A stretch of DNA of 64,000 bases from JASHVB01 sp035523995. Its GTDB lineage: Bacteria; Pseudomonadota; Alphaproteobacteria; Acetobacterales; Acetobacteraceae. The DNA lies in contig DATKPQ010000116.1 in the NCBI GenBank assembly GCA_035523995.1, forward strand, positions 1 to 64,000, written 5' to 3'. This document shows, piece after piece, positions 7,827 through 16,419 of the stretch. Every line of letters begins with the position of its first letter. The stretch's first letter is position 1. Made by a program: the position numbers and the translations under genes. The notes under the pieces were generated by a model. The model did no database searches. It had not been told where the DNA came from and saw nothing but the letters and a program-made list of their open reading frames with translations.

Positions 7827-9014
7827 ATGTTTGTGTTCGGTCTCGCAGCTTTGAATTTCTTTCTCGCGGATGTGCAGGACGGGCTGGGGCCGTTTCTTGC
7901 CACCTGGCTGGCGCAGGCGGCGCATTGGGATCCGGCGCGCGTTGGGTTGGTGATGACGGTCAGCGGCCTGGTCGGATTGGTGTGCAATACGCCGGCCGGC
8001 GCCTTGGTGGACCGCTCGGCGCATCCTCGCTTCTGGGTGGCCGTTTCCGTGGGTGCCACTATGGCGGGCACCCTCGCTTTGTTGCCAGCCCGCGGTTTTG
8101 CCGCGGTGCTTGGCGCGCAGCTTGCCGCGGCGGCGGGTGGGGCGGTGACGGCGCCGGCGCTGGTGGCGCTTACGCTGGCGGTCGTCGGAAAGCAGAGTTT
8201 TCCTCGGCAGCAGGCCTATAACCAGGCGTGGAATCATGCCGGCAATGTCCTGGCCGCCTGTGCTGTGGCGGCGGCAACCTTCGTGTTGGGTGCGTCGGCA
8301 GCGTTCTGGGTGATGGCCGGCATGGCGGCGGCCAGCGGCCTGTCGCTGCTGGCGATCCCATCCGCTGCCATCGATGTTTCGCGTGCGAGCGGACACGCAA
8401 GCGGCGCACCGAGCGATTCGCTGTGGCATGTGCTGGCGGACCGCCGTTTGTTGGCACTGGGTGTCGCCCTGATGCTGTTCCACCTGGGCAACGCGGCGAT
8501 GTTGCCGCTGCTGGGCGAGCGCATGGCCGCGATCGGCCGCGGCAATCCGACGCGCTGGCTGGCGGTATGTATCGTTGTGGCACAGGCCGTGATGGTGCCG
8601 GTGGCGTTGGTTTGTGGCCGAGCGACGGGGCGTGTGAGCCCCGCCTGGTTGTTCCTGGCATCCTGCATGGTGTTGCCGGTCCGCGGCGTGATGGCGGTGC
8701 TGGCGCAGGATCCTGCCTGGCTGGTGCCGATCCAGGTGCTGGACGCATGCGGTGCGGGCACACAGGGCGTGGCAATTCCGGTGATGGTGGCTGACTACAC
8801 GTGGGGTAGCGGGCGGACGCAGACGGCACTCGGGGCTGTCGGTACGCTGCAAGGCATCGGGGCGGCGCTGTCAACGACGCTCGGGGGCGTTCTGGCGGCC
8901 TCGATTGGTTGGGGGGCGGCATTCGTCGGCCTGGCGGTGCCGGCGGTGTTCGCGTTGGGGCTGGCGATGCGGCTGGTCGCAGTGGGGACGGGGCGAACAG
9001 CGGCAGTGGGGTGA
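7827..9014 (+). CDS. Major facilitator superfamily transporter
   Basis: The 395-residue protein has about 12 hydrophobic helices in two halves. A motif-A-like GALVDRSAHPRF loop follows TM2, and a central hydrophilic segment (about residues 185-210) separates the halves. The substrate is not evident; position just after the decarboxylase gene allows polyamine or amino-acid export, but that is inference. The frame is open further upstream into the decarboxylase gene. The ATG at 7827 is preferred because MFVFGLAALNFFLADVQDGL is a typical first helix and GGGAGAGG precedes it. Confidence 0.85.
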   Translation: MFVFGLAALNFFLADVQDGLGPFLATWLAQAAHWDPARVGLVMTVSGLVGLVCNTPAGALVDRSAHPRFWVAVSVGATMAGTLALLPARGFAAVLGAQLAAAAGGAVTAPALVALTLAVVGKQSFPRQQAYNQAWNHAGNVLAACAVAAATFVLGASAAFWVMAGMAAASGLSLLAIPSAAIDVSRASGHASGAPSDSLWHVLADRRLLALGVALMLFHLGNAAMLPLLGERMAAIGRGNPTRWLAVCIVVAQAVMVPVALVCGRATGRVSPAWLFLASCMVLPVRGVMAVLAQDPAWLVPIQVLDACGAGTQGVAIPVMVADYTWGSGRTQTALGAVGTLQGIGAALSTTLGGVLAASIGWGAAFVGLAVPAVFALGLAMRLVAVGTGRTAAVG

Positions 9015-9070
9015 GGCGGAGAAACGCAAATCGCCCCTCCCATGTTGGCTGGTTTCCGCCCGGATGCCAT

Positions 9071-9814
9071 ATGCGGGCGCGCATGGATGATTTCGTCGTT
9101 CACGATGTTCAGCCGGACTTGCGTGTCATCGTCACGCGGGAGATGCCGGCGCTGCCGCCGGCGCTGGACGTGGAGGTGGAGGACCTGTGGTGCGCCGCCT
9201 GTGCGCGGGTCGCCGCGGGCGGGGCAGGGGCCTTGTTCAATGGCCGCGTGTTCAGCGCCGACACGATCACGCCGTCGGCCATCACCGGCCATCTTACCGA
9301 GTTCCGCCGCATCGTCGCGCAGATGGAGCGTCCGGCCCTGTTCCATGCGTTAGGAGTCCGCCCGCTGGCGGTATGCGGCGTTTTGTACAGCAGGGATGGT
9401 GTCGTGTTCGGCCGGCGCCATGCGGGGGCGATCTATCAGGCGGACATGTGGCAGTTGGCGCCCGCCGGCAGTGTCGATGTGCATGCCGTGGACGGGAACG
9501 GCGCTGTCTCGCCGGAACGGCAGGTGCTGAACGAACTGCGCGAGGAAGTTGGACTGGTGCCCGAGGATGTGGACAAGCCGGTGCCGTTGTGTGTCGTGGA
9601 GCATCCGGGCAGCCATGTCTGCGATCTTGGCATGGCCCTGCGTTGCCGTGTTAGCGGGACGGCAATCCGCGAAGCCCACGCGACGCGCGGCAATGGCGAA
9701 TATCCGGCGCTGCGGATTGTGCCGCTGCCAGATGTCGCGGCGTTTGTTGCCGAAGCTGACGATACGTTGGTGCCACCGGCGCCAATATTCTTACGGCGCG
9801 CCGGGTTGCTGTGA
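9071..9814 (+). CDS. Nudix-domain protein
   Basis: The protein has 247 residues from the ATG at 9071; an in-frame ATG at 9083 is an equally possible start. A Nudix box is recognisable around residues 138-165 (SPERQVLNELREEVGLVPED; the REEVG core is intact). It is preceded by a beta-strand segment VCGVLYSRDGVVFGRR typical of Nudix folds. The N-terminal 100 residues are family-specific. Such proteins hydrolyse nucleoside diphosphate derivatives, but the substrate is unknown. It follows the MFS gene by 56 bp on the same strand. Confidence 0.8.
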   Translation: MRARMDDFVVHDVQPDLRVIVTREMPALPPALDVEVEDLWCAACARVAAGGAGALFNGRVFSADTITPSAITGHLTEFRRIVAQMERPALFHALGVRPLAVCGVLYSRDGVVFGRRHAGAIYQADMWQLAPAGSVDVHAVDGNGAVSPERQVLNELREEVGLVPEDVDKPVPLCVVEHPGSHVCDLGMALRCRVSGTAIREAHATRGNGEYPALRIVPLPDVAAFVAEADDTLVPPAPIFLRRAGLL

Positions 9815-9836
9815 CGGTGCCTGGTGCTGCAGGCCG

Positions 9837-11462
9837 TCACACAGCGGCTTTTTCTGAGATATTGGCTTCGGCGGTTTCGAGCGTGAAGGCTGCCGCCATC
9901 AGCGCCTTGGTATAGTCCTCGCGCGGGTGAGCGAACACCGCCTCGGCGTCGCCTTGCTCCACCACGCGGCCGGCGCGCAGCACGACGATGCGATGCGCCA
10001 GGGCGCGAACGACTTTCAAATCGTGGCTGATGAACAAGTAGGCCAGCCCATAAACCTGCTGCAGCCGGCGCAGTAGTTCGACGATCTGTGCCTGTACCGA
10101 CATATCCAGAGCGCTGGTCGGTTCGTCCAGGACGACGAAGCGCGGTTTCAGCACCATGGCGCGGGCAATGGCGATGCGTTGGCGCTGGCCGCCGCTGAAT
10201 TCATGCGGATAGCGTTGAGCGGCGTCGGCGGGAAGGCCGACTTCTTCCAATTCTGCGGCGACACGTGCGGTTTGTTCGGATTGCGACAGTCGGGGTTCGT
10301 GCACGCGCAGGCCCTCGGCGACGATGTCGCCCACCGACAAGCGCGGGGAGAGGCTGCCGAAGGGGTCCTGGAAGACGATCTGCGCCCGTGCGCGCAAATG
10401 GCGCAGGGCGCGGCGGTCCAGCGCGGCGATGTCCGTGCGTTCGAATTCGACGTGTCCCTGTGCTTGCTCCAGCCGCAGCACGGCGAGGCCCATGGTGGTT
10501 TTGCCGGATCCGGATTCACCCACCAGGCCGACCGTTTCGCCGGCGCGTACTGCGATGGAGACATCGTCACATGCGCGTACTACGCCGACCACGCGCCGCA
10601 GCACGCCGCGGCGGATGGGATAGTGCACGCGCACGTTGTCCGCCTGCAGGACAGTCGGCGCGCTGTTGGGCAGTGGCGACGGCGCGCCTTTCGGTACGGC
10701 GGCAAGCAACATGCGGGTATAGGGATGAGTGGGCGCGGCAAAAACGTCCGCCACGCGGCCCGCTTCCACGATCTGGCCGCCCTGCATGACGCAGACGCGA
10801 TCGGCGTAGCGGCGCACGATCTGCAGATCATGGGTGATCAGGAGCAGGGCAAGGCTGCGCTCGGCTTTGAGTTTTGCGAGAAGCTGCAGGATCTGCGCCT
10901 GGATGGTGACGTCGAGCGCGGTAGTGGGTTCGTCGGCGATCAGCAAGGCGGGATCGTTGGCGAGTGCCATGGCGATCATCGCGCGCTGGCGCTGCCCGCC
11001 GGAAAGTTGGTGAGGGAAGGCGTCGAGCCGGGAAGCGGCATCCGCGAAGCCGGCCTGGGTCAGAACGTCGATGACGCGGGCACGAAGGGCGGTGCGCGGC
11101 AGGTGGCGATGCAGGGTAATCGCTTCTGCCACCTGCCGGCCAATCCGATGCAGCGGATTCAGACTGCTCATCGGTTCCTGGAAGACGATGCCGGCGATTT
11201 CACCGCGGGCACGATGCAGTGCGGCGGGGCGTGCACCGATCATCTGCTGGCCGTCGAGTTCGATGCTGCCGGTGGGATTGGTGCCGCCATGCGGGAGAAG
11301 CTGGAGGAGGGACAGGGCCGTCAGCGACTTGCCGGAACCGGACTCGCCGACGAGGGCGAGGGTTTCGCCGCGGTCGAGCTTGAAGGAGACGTCGTCCACC
11401 ACGCGTGTGTCGCCGAATGCGACGGAGAGGTTGGAGACGGTGAGGAGGGGGGCGGGGGTCAT
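9837..11462 (-). CDS. yejF: YejF-type ABC transporter ATPase with two fused nucleotide-binding domains
   Basis: The 541-residue protein fuses two ABC ATPases, as in E. coli YejF (529 residues). Each half has Walker A (GESGSGKS near residue 39 and GESGSGKT near 316), an LSGGQRQR/FSGGQRQR signature, and Walker B (LLIADEPTTALD; FVVLDEPTSALD). Each half ends with the TDP-type oligopeptide C-terminal motif HPYTRMLL/REDYTKAL. It powers the YejABEF importer on the cytoplasmic face. It is last of the yej genes, separated from yejE by a repeat-flanked GIY-YIG gene. The start MTPAPLLTVSNLSV at 11462 fits the family; the longer frame runs into the repeat. Confidence 0.93.
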   Translation of the reverse strand: MTPAPLLTVSNLSVAFGDTRVVDDVSFKLDRGETLALVGESGSGKSLTALSLLQLLPHGGTNPTGSIELDGQQMIGARPAALHRARGEIAGIVFQEPMSSLNPLHRIGRQVAEAITLHRHLPRTALRARVIDVLTQAGFADAASRLDAFPHQLSGGQRQRAMIAMALANDPALLIADEPTTALDVTIQAQILQLLAKLKAERSLALLLITHDLQIVRRYADRVCVMQGGQIVEAGRVADVFAAPTHPYTRMLLAAVPKGAPSPLPNSAPTVLQADNVRVHYPIRRGVLRRVVGVVRACDDVSIAVRAGETVGLVGESGSGKTTMGLAVLRLEQAQGHVEFERTDIAALDRRALRHLRARAQIVFQDPFGSLSPRLSVGDIVAEGLRVHEPRLSQSEQTARVAAELEEVGLPADAAQRYPHEFSGGQRQRIAIARAMVLKPRFVVLDEPTSALDMSVQAQIVELLRRLQQVYGLAYLFISHDLKVVRALAHRIVVLRAGRVVEQGDAEAVFAHPREDYTKALMAAAFTLETAEANISEKAAV

Positions 11463-11474
11463 CGCGGTACGTAT

Positions 11475-11514
11475 GTCATTGCGAGGAGCGTTGCGGCGAA
11501 GCAACCTCGGTCAC
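11475..11514. repeat. Left 40-bp inverted terminal repeat of the GIY-YIG unit
   Basis: GTCATTGCGAGGAGCGTTGC, then GGCGAAGCAACCTCGGTCAC. It is the inverted complement of 11802-11841 with about four mismatches; the match extends outwards by three more bases (TAT/ATA). It belongs to the same family as the palindromic repeats elsewhere. Confidence 0.85.
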
Positions 11515-11801
11515 AAGAGGTCCTTGTACAAATCCCGCCAATCGGGGTTGAGCGAGTCGATCAGCGCGACATTCTTTCCCCTGGAGCCTCCCTTGATTTG
11601 CTTCTCCCGGGCAATTGCGGTTGCTGAGGTGGCGTGCTGTTCGTAGAAGACAAGTTTGTCCACGTTGTAGCGGGTGGTGAAGCCGGGAATGGCGTGGGTT
11701 CGGTGGTTGAAGACGCGTTGCTTCAGGTCGCCGGTGACGCCGGTGTACAGCACCGTCTGGCGGGCGTTGGTCATGATGTACACGCAATAGCGCGGCTCCA
11801 T
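11511..11801 (-). CDS. GIY-YIG nuclease-family protein inside repeat arms
   Basis: The 96-residue protein has a single GIY-YIG domain of the short UvrC-N/COG2827 type. It reads CVYIMTNARQTVLYTGVTGD (Y-V-Y-I and Y-x-G variants of the GIY and YIG motifs), then LKQRVFNHR with the catalytic Arg, and KLVFYEQHATSATAIAREKQ with the metal-binding Glu. The start at 11801 (MEPRYCVYIM) abuts the inner end of the right repeat arm, and the TGA stop lies within the left arm. The gene therefore exactly fills the space between two inverted arms. It sits between yejE and yejF in the same orientation. Confidence 0.88.
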   Translation of the reverse strand: MEPRYCVYIMTNARQTVLYTGVTGDLKQRVFNHRTHAIPGFTTRYNVDKLVFYEQHATSATAIAREKQIKGGSRGKNVALIDSLNPDWRDLYKDLL

Positions 11802-11841
11802 GTGACCGAGGTTGCTTCGTCGCTTCGCTCCTCGCAATGAC
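11802..11841. repeat. Right 40-bp inverted terminal repeat of the GIY-YIG unit
   Basis: GTGACCGAGGTTGCTTCGTC, then GCTTCGCTCCTCGCAATGAC. It is the partner of the arm at 11475-11514. The first base after the gene's start codon side is the arm itself, so no separate promoter is present inside the unit. Confidence 0.85.
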
Positions 11842-11852
11842 ATAGGTCATTG

Positions 11853-12881
11853 TCATTTGGGCAGACGCCTGGGGTCGAATGCGTCTCGCACTGCTTCGCC
11901 GGCGAAGATCAGCAGCGTCAACAAGCCGCCGAGAACGAAGAACGCGGTGAAGCCAAGCCAAGGGGCCTGGAGGTTGTCTTTGCCCTGGGCCACCAACTCG
12001 CCCAACGACGGCGAGCCTGGCGGCAGGCCGAAGCCTAGGAAATCGAGGCTTGCCAGGATCGTTACCGATCCGGATAGGATGAACGGCACGAATGTCAGCG
12101 TGGCGACCATGGCATTGGGCAGGATGTGGCGCCACATGATGGCGGCGTTTGCGACTCCCAGTGCTCGCGAGGCGCGCACGTAATCCAGGTTGCGGCCGCG
12201 GAGGAATTCGGCGCGCACCACACCGGTGAGGTTCATCCAGGAGAACAGCAGGAGGAACGCGAGCAGTACCCAGAAGCCGGGTGTGATGATGCTGCCAAGA
12301 ATGATCAGCAGATAGAGCTGCGGCATGCCATTCCAGATTTCGATAAAACGCTGGAACAGAAGGTCTGTCAGGCCGCCGTAGAAGCCTTGTACGGCGCCGG
12401 CGGCGATGCCGACGACCGACGATATTGCGGTGAGCGCGAAGCCAAACAACACCGACAGGCGGAAGCCGTAGATGACGCGGGCCAGCACGTCGCGTGCCTG
12501 GTCGTCGGTGCCGAGCAGGTTCTGCCAGCTCGGCGGTGACGGCGGCGGTGACGGGAGATTCTTGACAATGGTGTCGTAGCTGTAGGGGATGGCGGGCCAG
12601 ATCATCCAGCCGTGCTGGCGGATCGCTTTCTGTACATCGGGGTCGGTGTAGTCGGCCTCGGTGGGGAGAAAGTCGCTGCCGAAGCGATCCTCGCTGTAAT
12701 CCTGCAGGACGGGGACATACCAGTGATTGTCGAAGCGGATCAGCAGCGGACGATCGTTGGCGATGAATTCAGCGAACAGGCTGAGGATGAAGAGGATTGA
12801 GAAGATCCAAAAAGACGCGTAGCCGCGCCGGTTCTGCCGGAAGATCGCGAGACGGCGGCGAGTGACGGGAGACAGCGGCAT
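11853..12881 (-). CDS. yejE: YejE-type ABC transporter permease
   Basis: The 342-residue inner-membrane permease is close to the 341 residues of E. coli YejE. It has the N-terminal helix (about residues 22-40), a long periplasmic stretch with FGSDFLPTEADYTDPDVQKA, then the five-helix permease core. The EAA-type loop reads NLDYVRASRALGVANAAIMW, then RHILPNA. With YejB it forms the channel of an oligopeptide/microcin-C-type importer. The downstream neighbour is the GIY-YIG unit; upstream, a full repeat copy separates it from yejB. Confidence 0.94.
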   Translation of the reverse strand: MPLSPVTRRRLAIFRQNRRGYASFWIFSILFILSLFAEFIANDRPLLIRFDNHWYVPVLQDYSEDRFGSDFLPTEADYTDPDVQKAIRQHGWMIWPAIPYSYDTIVKNLPSPPPSPPSWQNLLGTDDQARDVLARVIYGFRLSVLFGFALTAISSVVGIAAGAVQGFYGGLTDLLFQRFIEIWNGMPQLYLLIILGSIITPGFWVLLAFLLLFSWMNLTGVVRAEFLRGRNLDYVRASRALGVANAAIMWRHILPNAMVATLTFVPFILSGSVTILASLDFLGFGLPPGSPSLGELVAQGKDNLQAPWLGFTAFFVLGGLLTLLIFAGEAVRDAFDPRRLPK

Positions 12882-12967
12882 CAGGCGCGTTGCATCATCG
12901 CAGGGTTGGCGGCATCAGGCCGCCCGACATTTGGATGCTCGCGAAGCTGATGGGAAGCCCGCCACCT

Positions 12968-13075
12968 GTCATTGCGAGGCGCGGAGTGACGACGCAATCT
13001 CGGTTTTGTGGGCCCGCGGACGGTCCCAGGATTCCCCGAACGAGGTTGCTTCGTCGCTTCGCTCCTCGCAATGAC
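12968..13075. repeat. Palindromic repeat, full copy (between yejB and yejE)
   Basis: The left arm GTCATTGCGAGGCGCGGAGT and the right arm ending TTCGCTCCTCGCAATGAC face each other across a short spacer, giving a potential stem-loop of about 108 nt in the yej transcript. Confidence 0.88.
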
Positions 13076-13113
13076 ATGGTATGCGTCGTGCCCGGCTTCT
13101 CTGGTTCTGGGCA

Positions 13114-14181
13114 CTAATCGCGTGCCTCGAAATCGATGCGCGGGTCCACCACGGTGTACAGGGTGTCCCCTACGATCTGCATCAGCAGCCCCAGCAGCGT
13201 GAAGATATACAAGGTACCGAACATCACTGGGTAATCGCGCTGGATCGCTGCCTGGAAGCCTAGCAAGCCGAGCCCATCTAGCGAGAACACGATTTCCACG
13301 AGCAACTGGCTGGTGAACAGGATGCTGATGAAGGCCTGGGGGAAGCCGGCGACGATCAGCAGCATGGCGTTGCGGAAGACGTGGCCGTACAGCACGCGGC
13401 GTTCGCCGGCACCCTTGGCGCGGGCGGTGACGGTGTATTGCTTGCGGATTTCCTCGAGGAAGCAGTTCTTGGTCAGCATCGTCAGGCTGGCGAAGCCGCC
13501 GGCGACGATCGCGATGGTGGGCAGCACCATGTGCCAGAAATAGTCGGCGATTTGGGCTGGAACGCTCCAGTGGGATGATCCCTCGCTGGTCAGGCCGCGC
13601 AGCGGGAACCAATGGAAGTAGCTGCCGCCGGCGAATACCACGACCAGCAGGATAGCGAACAGGAAGCTTGGGATGGCGTAGCCGACCAGGACGGCGGCGC
13701 TGCTGGCGATGTCGAAGCGGGAGCCGTCGCGTACGGCTTTGGCGATGCCGAGCGGAATCGAGATGGTGTAAACCAGTAGCGTGGACCACAGGCCGAGCGA
13801 GATCGATACCGGCATTCTCTGTGCGATCAGGTGCAAGACGGATTCGTCGCGGAAAAAGCTGCGGCCGAAATCGAAACGCAGATAGCCGCCGACCATGTCG
13901 AGGAAGCGCGTCAGTGGCGGCTTGTCGAAGCCGAACATTTTCTTGATGTCGGCGATAACGTGCGGATCGAGGCCGCTCGCGCCACGATAGCTGCCTGGGG
14001 AGGCGAGGTCGGAGCCGGCACCGCCGAGGCGGGTGGACAGGCCGCCGTGGCCTCGGAGGTTGGCGAGGATCTGGTCTACCGGGCCGCCGGGGGCGAATTG
14101 GATGACGGCGAAGTTGATGGCGATGATGCCGAACAGGGTCGGGATCACCAGCAGCAGGCGGCGGACCAGGTAGGCGGTCAT
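13114..14181 (-). CDS. yejB: YejB-type ABC transporter permease
   Basis: The 355-residue permease is comparable to E. coli YejB (364). The N-terminal helix MTAYLVRRLLLVIPTLFGII with FAPGGPVD is the classical DppB/OppB-type start. The EAA loop reads EEIRKQYTVTARAKGAGERR and leads into GHVFRNAML, and six helices are predicted. It lies between yejA and yejE with a repeat copy on each side, so the operon order is preserved despite the insertions. Confidence 0.94.
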   Translation of the reverse strand: MTAYLVRRLLLVIPTLFGIIAINFAVIQFAPGGPVDQILANLRGHGGLSTRLGGAGSDLASPGSYRGASGLDPHVIADIKKMFGFDKPPLTRFLDMVGGYLRFDFGRSFFRDESVLHLIAQRMPVSISLGLWSTLLVYTISIPLGIAKAVRDGSRFDIASSAAVLVGYAIPSFLFAILLVVVFAGGSYFHWFPLRGLTSEGSSHWSVPAQIADYFWHMVLPTIAIVAGGFASLTMLTKNCFLEEIRKQYTVTARAKGAGERRVLYGHVFRNAMLLIVAGFPQAFISILFTSQLLVEIVFSLDGLGLLGFQAAIQRDYPVMFGTLYIFTLLGLLMQIVGDTLYTVVDPRIDFEARD

Positions 14182-14207
14182 GGCATTGGCGTCATTGCTA
14201 TTCCTAT

Positions 14208-14312
14208 GTCATTGCGAGGAGCGCAGCGACAAAGCAACCTCGGTCAAGACGTCCGCACGGTTGGTGCGTCTTTCCACCCGGGTTGCTTCGTCCCGGTGGT
14301 CCTCGCAATGAC
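14208..14312. repeat. Palindromic repeat, full copy (between yejA and yejB)
   Basis: The left arm GTCATTGCGAGGAGCGCAGC and a right arm ending GGTCCTCGCAATGAC frame a spacer of about 30 bp. It fills nearly the whole yejA-yejB gap. Confidence 0.88.
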
Positions 14313-14334
14313 ATGTTTGCGTCGGCGCGGGCGG

Positions 14335-16404
14335 TCACGCGCTCCTCGCAGCGTCGGTAGCGGCGGCTTTCTTTTCGTCTACCCACCAGAGATCGAAGTT
14401 GAAGCCTTCGCGGATGGGTTTGTCCGGATGGCCGAAGCGATCCCAATAGGCGACGTGGAACACCAAATTCTCCCAGTTGGGCACCATGTACCAGCGCCAG
14501 AGCAACACCCGGTCCAAGGCGCGCGCTGCGGATTGCAGGCTGGGACGGTCGGGGGCGGCAATGACCTTCTCGATCAGCGCGTCCACCGCCGGATCGCTGA
14601 TGCCGGGCGTGTTCATGCTGCCCTGCACCTTCGCCGCGGCGGATGACCAGTAGTCGCGTAGCTCGGGGCCCGGGACGTCGCCTTCCGGATAGATCTGGAA
14701 GATCATGTCGAAATTGAAGTCTTCGGTCAGGTGCTGGAACTGTGCTGGATCGACGGCGCGCACCTGGGCGTCGATGCCCAGCTTTACCAGGTTCTGCTGG
14801 TAGGGCAGGACCACGCGTTCCAGCGATGGATCTTCGACCAGGATGATAAATCGCATCTGCTCTCCGGCGGCGTTTACCAGCTTGCGTTGCTTCACCGTCC
14901 AGCCGGCTTGTTCCATCAGCTTCAGTGCGTAGATGAGTTCCTTCAGGTTGTTGCCTGAACCATCGGTCACCGGCAGGGTGAAGGGCTGCGTGAAGAGGGC
15001 AGGGGGGAGTTCACTGCGCCAGGGTTCCAGCAGCTTCAGTTCATCGCCTTGCGGAATGCCTGACGATGCCAGGTCGCTGTCGCTGAAATAACTCTTGGTG
15101 CGGGTGTAGGCACCATAGAACAGATTTTTGTTGGTCCATTCGAAATCGAAGGCCCAGCCGATTGCCTGACGTACGAGGGCGTTGGAAAACACCGGCCGGC
15201 GCGTGTTCATGGCCAGACCCTGGATGCCGGTGGGCAGATGGTGATGGAAATCGCCTTTGATCACCAGGCCCTTTTTGACCGCGGGAAAGCCGTAGGCGGT
15301 GGCCCAGTTCTTGGCAATGTTCTCCGATCTCACGTCCACCGAGCCGGCTTTGAATGCCTCCATCGCGACGGTTGAATCGCGATAGTATTCCTCTTGCACG
15401 CGGCCGAAATTGTTGGTGCCGATGCCGGTGGGCATCTTGGCGGCCCACCAGTTGGGATCGCGCTCGAAGGTGATGCTGCGGCCCAGCTCGAAATGCGTGA
15501 TGAGATAGGGGCCGGAGCCGATCGGTGCCGCCTGCAACGGGCGGGTGAAGTCGCGGCCTTTGAACCAATGCTCTGGCAGGACGGAGAGGCCGCCGAGGAT
15601 CAGGGGAAGCTGGCGGTTGGTGTTGCTTTTGAAGTGGAAGACCACGCGGCGGGGCGATTCCACCGCTACGTCTTTCACGTCGGACATCTGGATCGCGAAG
15701 CCGGGGCTGCCCTGGGTGAGCAAGGTGCGATAGGTCCAGGCGACGTCCTGCGCCGTGACGGGCGTGCCGTCGGAGAATTTTGCTTCGGGGCGGAGTTCGA
15801 AGGCGACCCACATGCGGTCGGCGGGGGTCTCGATGACCTGCGCCAGGTGGCAGTAGCCGACAGCGCCTTCGTTGGCGGAGGGCGTTAGCAGCGTTTCCCA
15901 GACGTGGCCGACGGTGGAACCGGCGCCTGCGCCGCCCGCCATGATGACCCAGGGGCCAACGGTGTCGTTGTCCGCGGTGCCGCGGAGGATGAAGGGGTTG
16001 AAGCTGTCGAAAGTGCCGATGGAGGCCAGCGTCACCGTGCCGCCCTTGGGGGCGTTGGGGTTCACGTAGGGGAAGTATGGGAAGTTGGGTGGCAGGGCAG
16101 GGGCACCGAGGACGGCGAATGCGTGGCTGCGGGTGACGGGAGGTGAGGGTTCGGCGGCACGGGCGTTTAGGGCAGGGAGGGAGAGGATTGAGGCGAGGAT
16201 GGTGCGACGGGGCAGCCTGGGCTGCGACGCGGGCGAAGCCGAGGGGGTGTCGATCGAGGGTGAGCGGGAGGGTGGGGCGCAGGGTCTGCCCTCCGGCTCA
16301 CCCTCACCCTCGGTGCCGCGCAGCTCGCGTTGATCTGCTTCGCGGCCCAACCTCGCTTCGCGAGCAAGGTTATGAAAAGCACGGTTTGGGGCAACTTCAA
16401 CCAT
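14335..16404 (-). CDS. yejA: YejA-type extracellular solute-binding protein
   Basis: The open gene encodes 689 residues of the SBP_bac_5 family, the periplasmic binding component of YejABEF. Family features include APKGGTVTLASIGTFDSFNP, DGTPVTAQDVAWTYRTL and QAIGWAFDFEWTNKNLFYGA. E. coli YejA has 604 residues; the surplus is an odd N-terminus of about 70 residues in front of a signal-like stretch RRTILASILSLPALNARA. That surplus is encoded by a palindromic GAGGGTGAGC repeat (16254-16312). No ATG, GTG or TTG lies closer to the signal peptide, so the real start is uncertain (ATG 16404 or a rare CTG near 16211). It begins 15 bp after hisN. Confidence 0.88.
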   Translation of the reverse strand: MVEVAPNRAFHNLAREARLGREADQRELRGTEGEGEPEGRPCAPPSRSPSIDTPSASPASQPRLPRRTILASILSLPALNARAAEPSPPVTRSHAFAVLGAPALPPNFPYFPYVNPNAPKGGTVTLASIGTFDSFNPFILRGTADNDTVGPWVIMAGGAGAGSTVGHVWETLLTPSANEGAVGYCHLAQVIETPADRMWVAFELRPEAKFSDGTPVTAQDVAWTYRTLLTQGSPGFAIQMSDVKDVAVESPRRVVFHFKSNTNRQLPLILGGLSVLPEHWFKGRDFTRPLQAAPIGSGPYLITHFELGRSITFERDPNWWAAKMPTGIGTNNFGRVQEEYYRDSTVAMEAFKAGSVDVRSENIAKNWATAYGFPAVKKGLVIKGDFHHHLPTGIQGLAMNTRRPVFSNALVRQAIGWAFDFEWTNKNLFYGAYTRTKSYFSDSDLASSGIPQGDELKLLEPWRSELPPALFTQPFTLPVTDGSGNNLKELIYALKLMEQAGWTVKQRKLVNAAGEQMRFIILVEDPSLERVVLPYQQNLVKLGIDAQVRAVDPAQFQHLTEDFNFDMIFQIYPEGDVPGPELRDYWSSAAAKVQGSMNTPGISDPAVDALIEKVIAAPDRPSLQSAARALDRVLLWRWYMVPNWENLVFHVAYWDRFGHPDKPIREGFNFDLWWVDEKKAAATDAARSA
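16254..16312. repeat. Palindromic repeat in the 5' end of yejA
   Basis: GAGGGTGAGCGGGAGGG and CCCTCCGGCTCACCCTC form 17-bp arms around a GC-rich loop. This is a different repeat class from GTCATTGCGAGG. It encodes the proline/serine/glutamate-rich start of the YejA frame. Confidence 0.75.
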
Positions 16405-16419
16405 GCGCGGTAACTGGGG

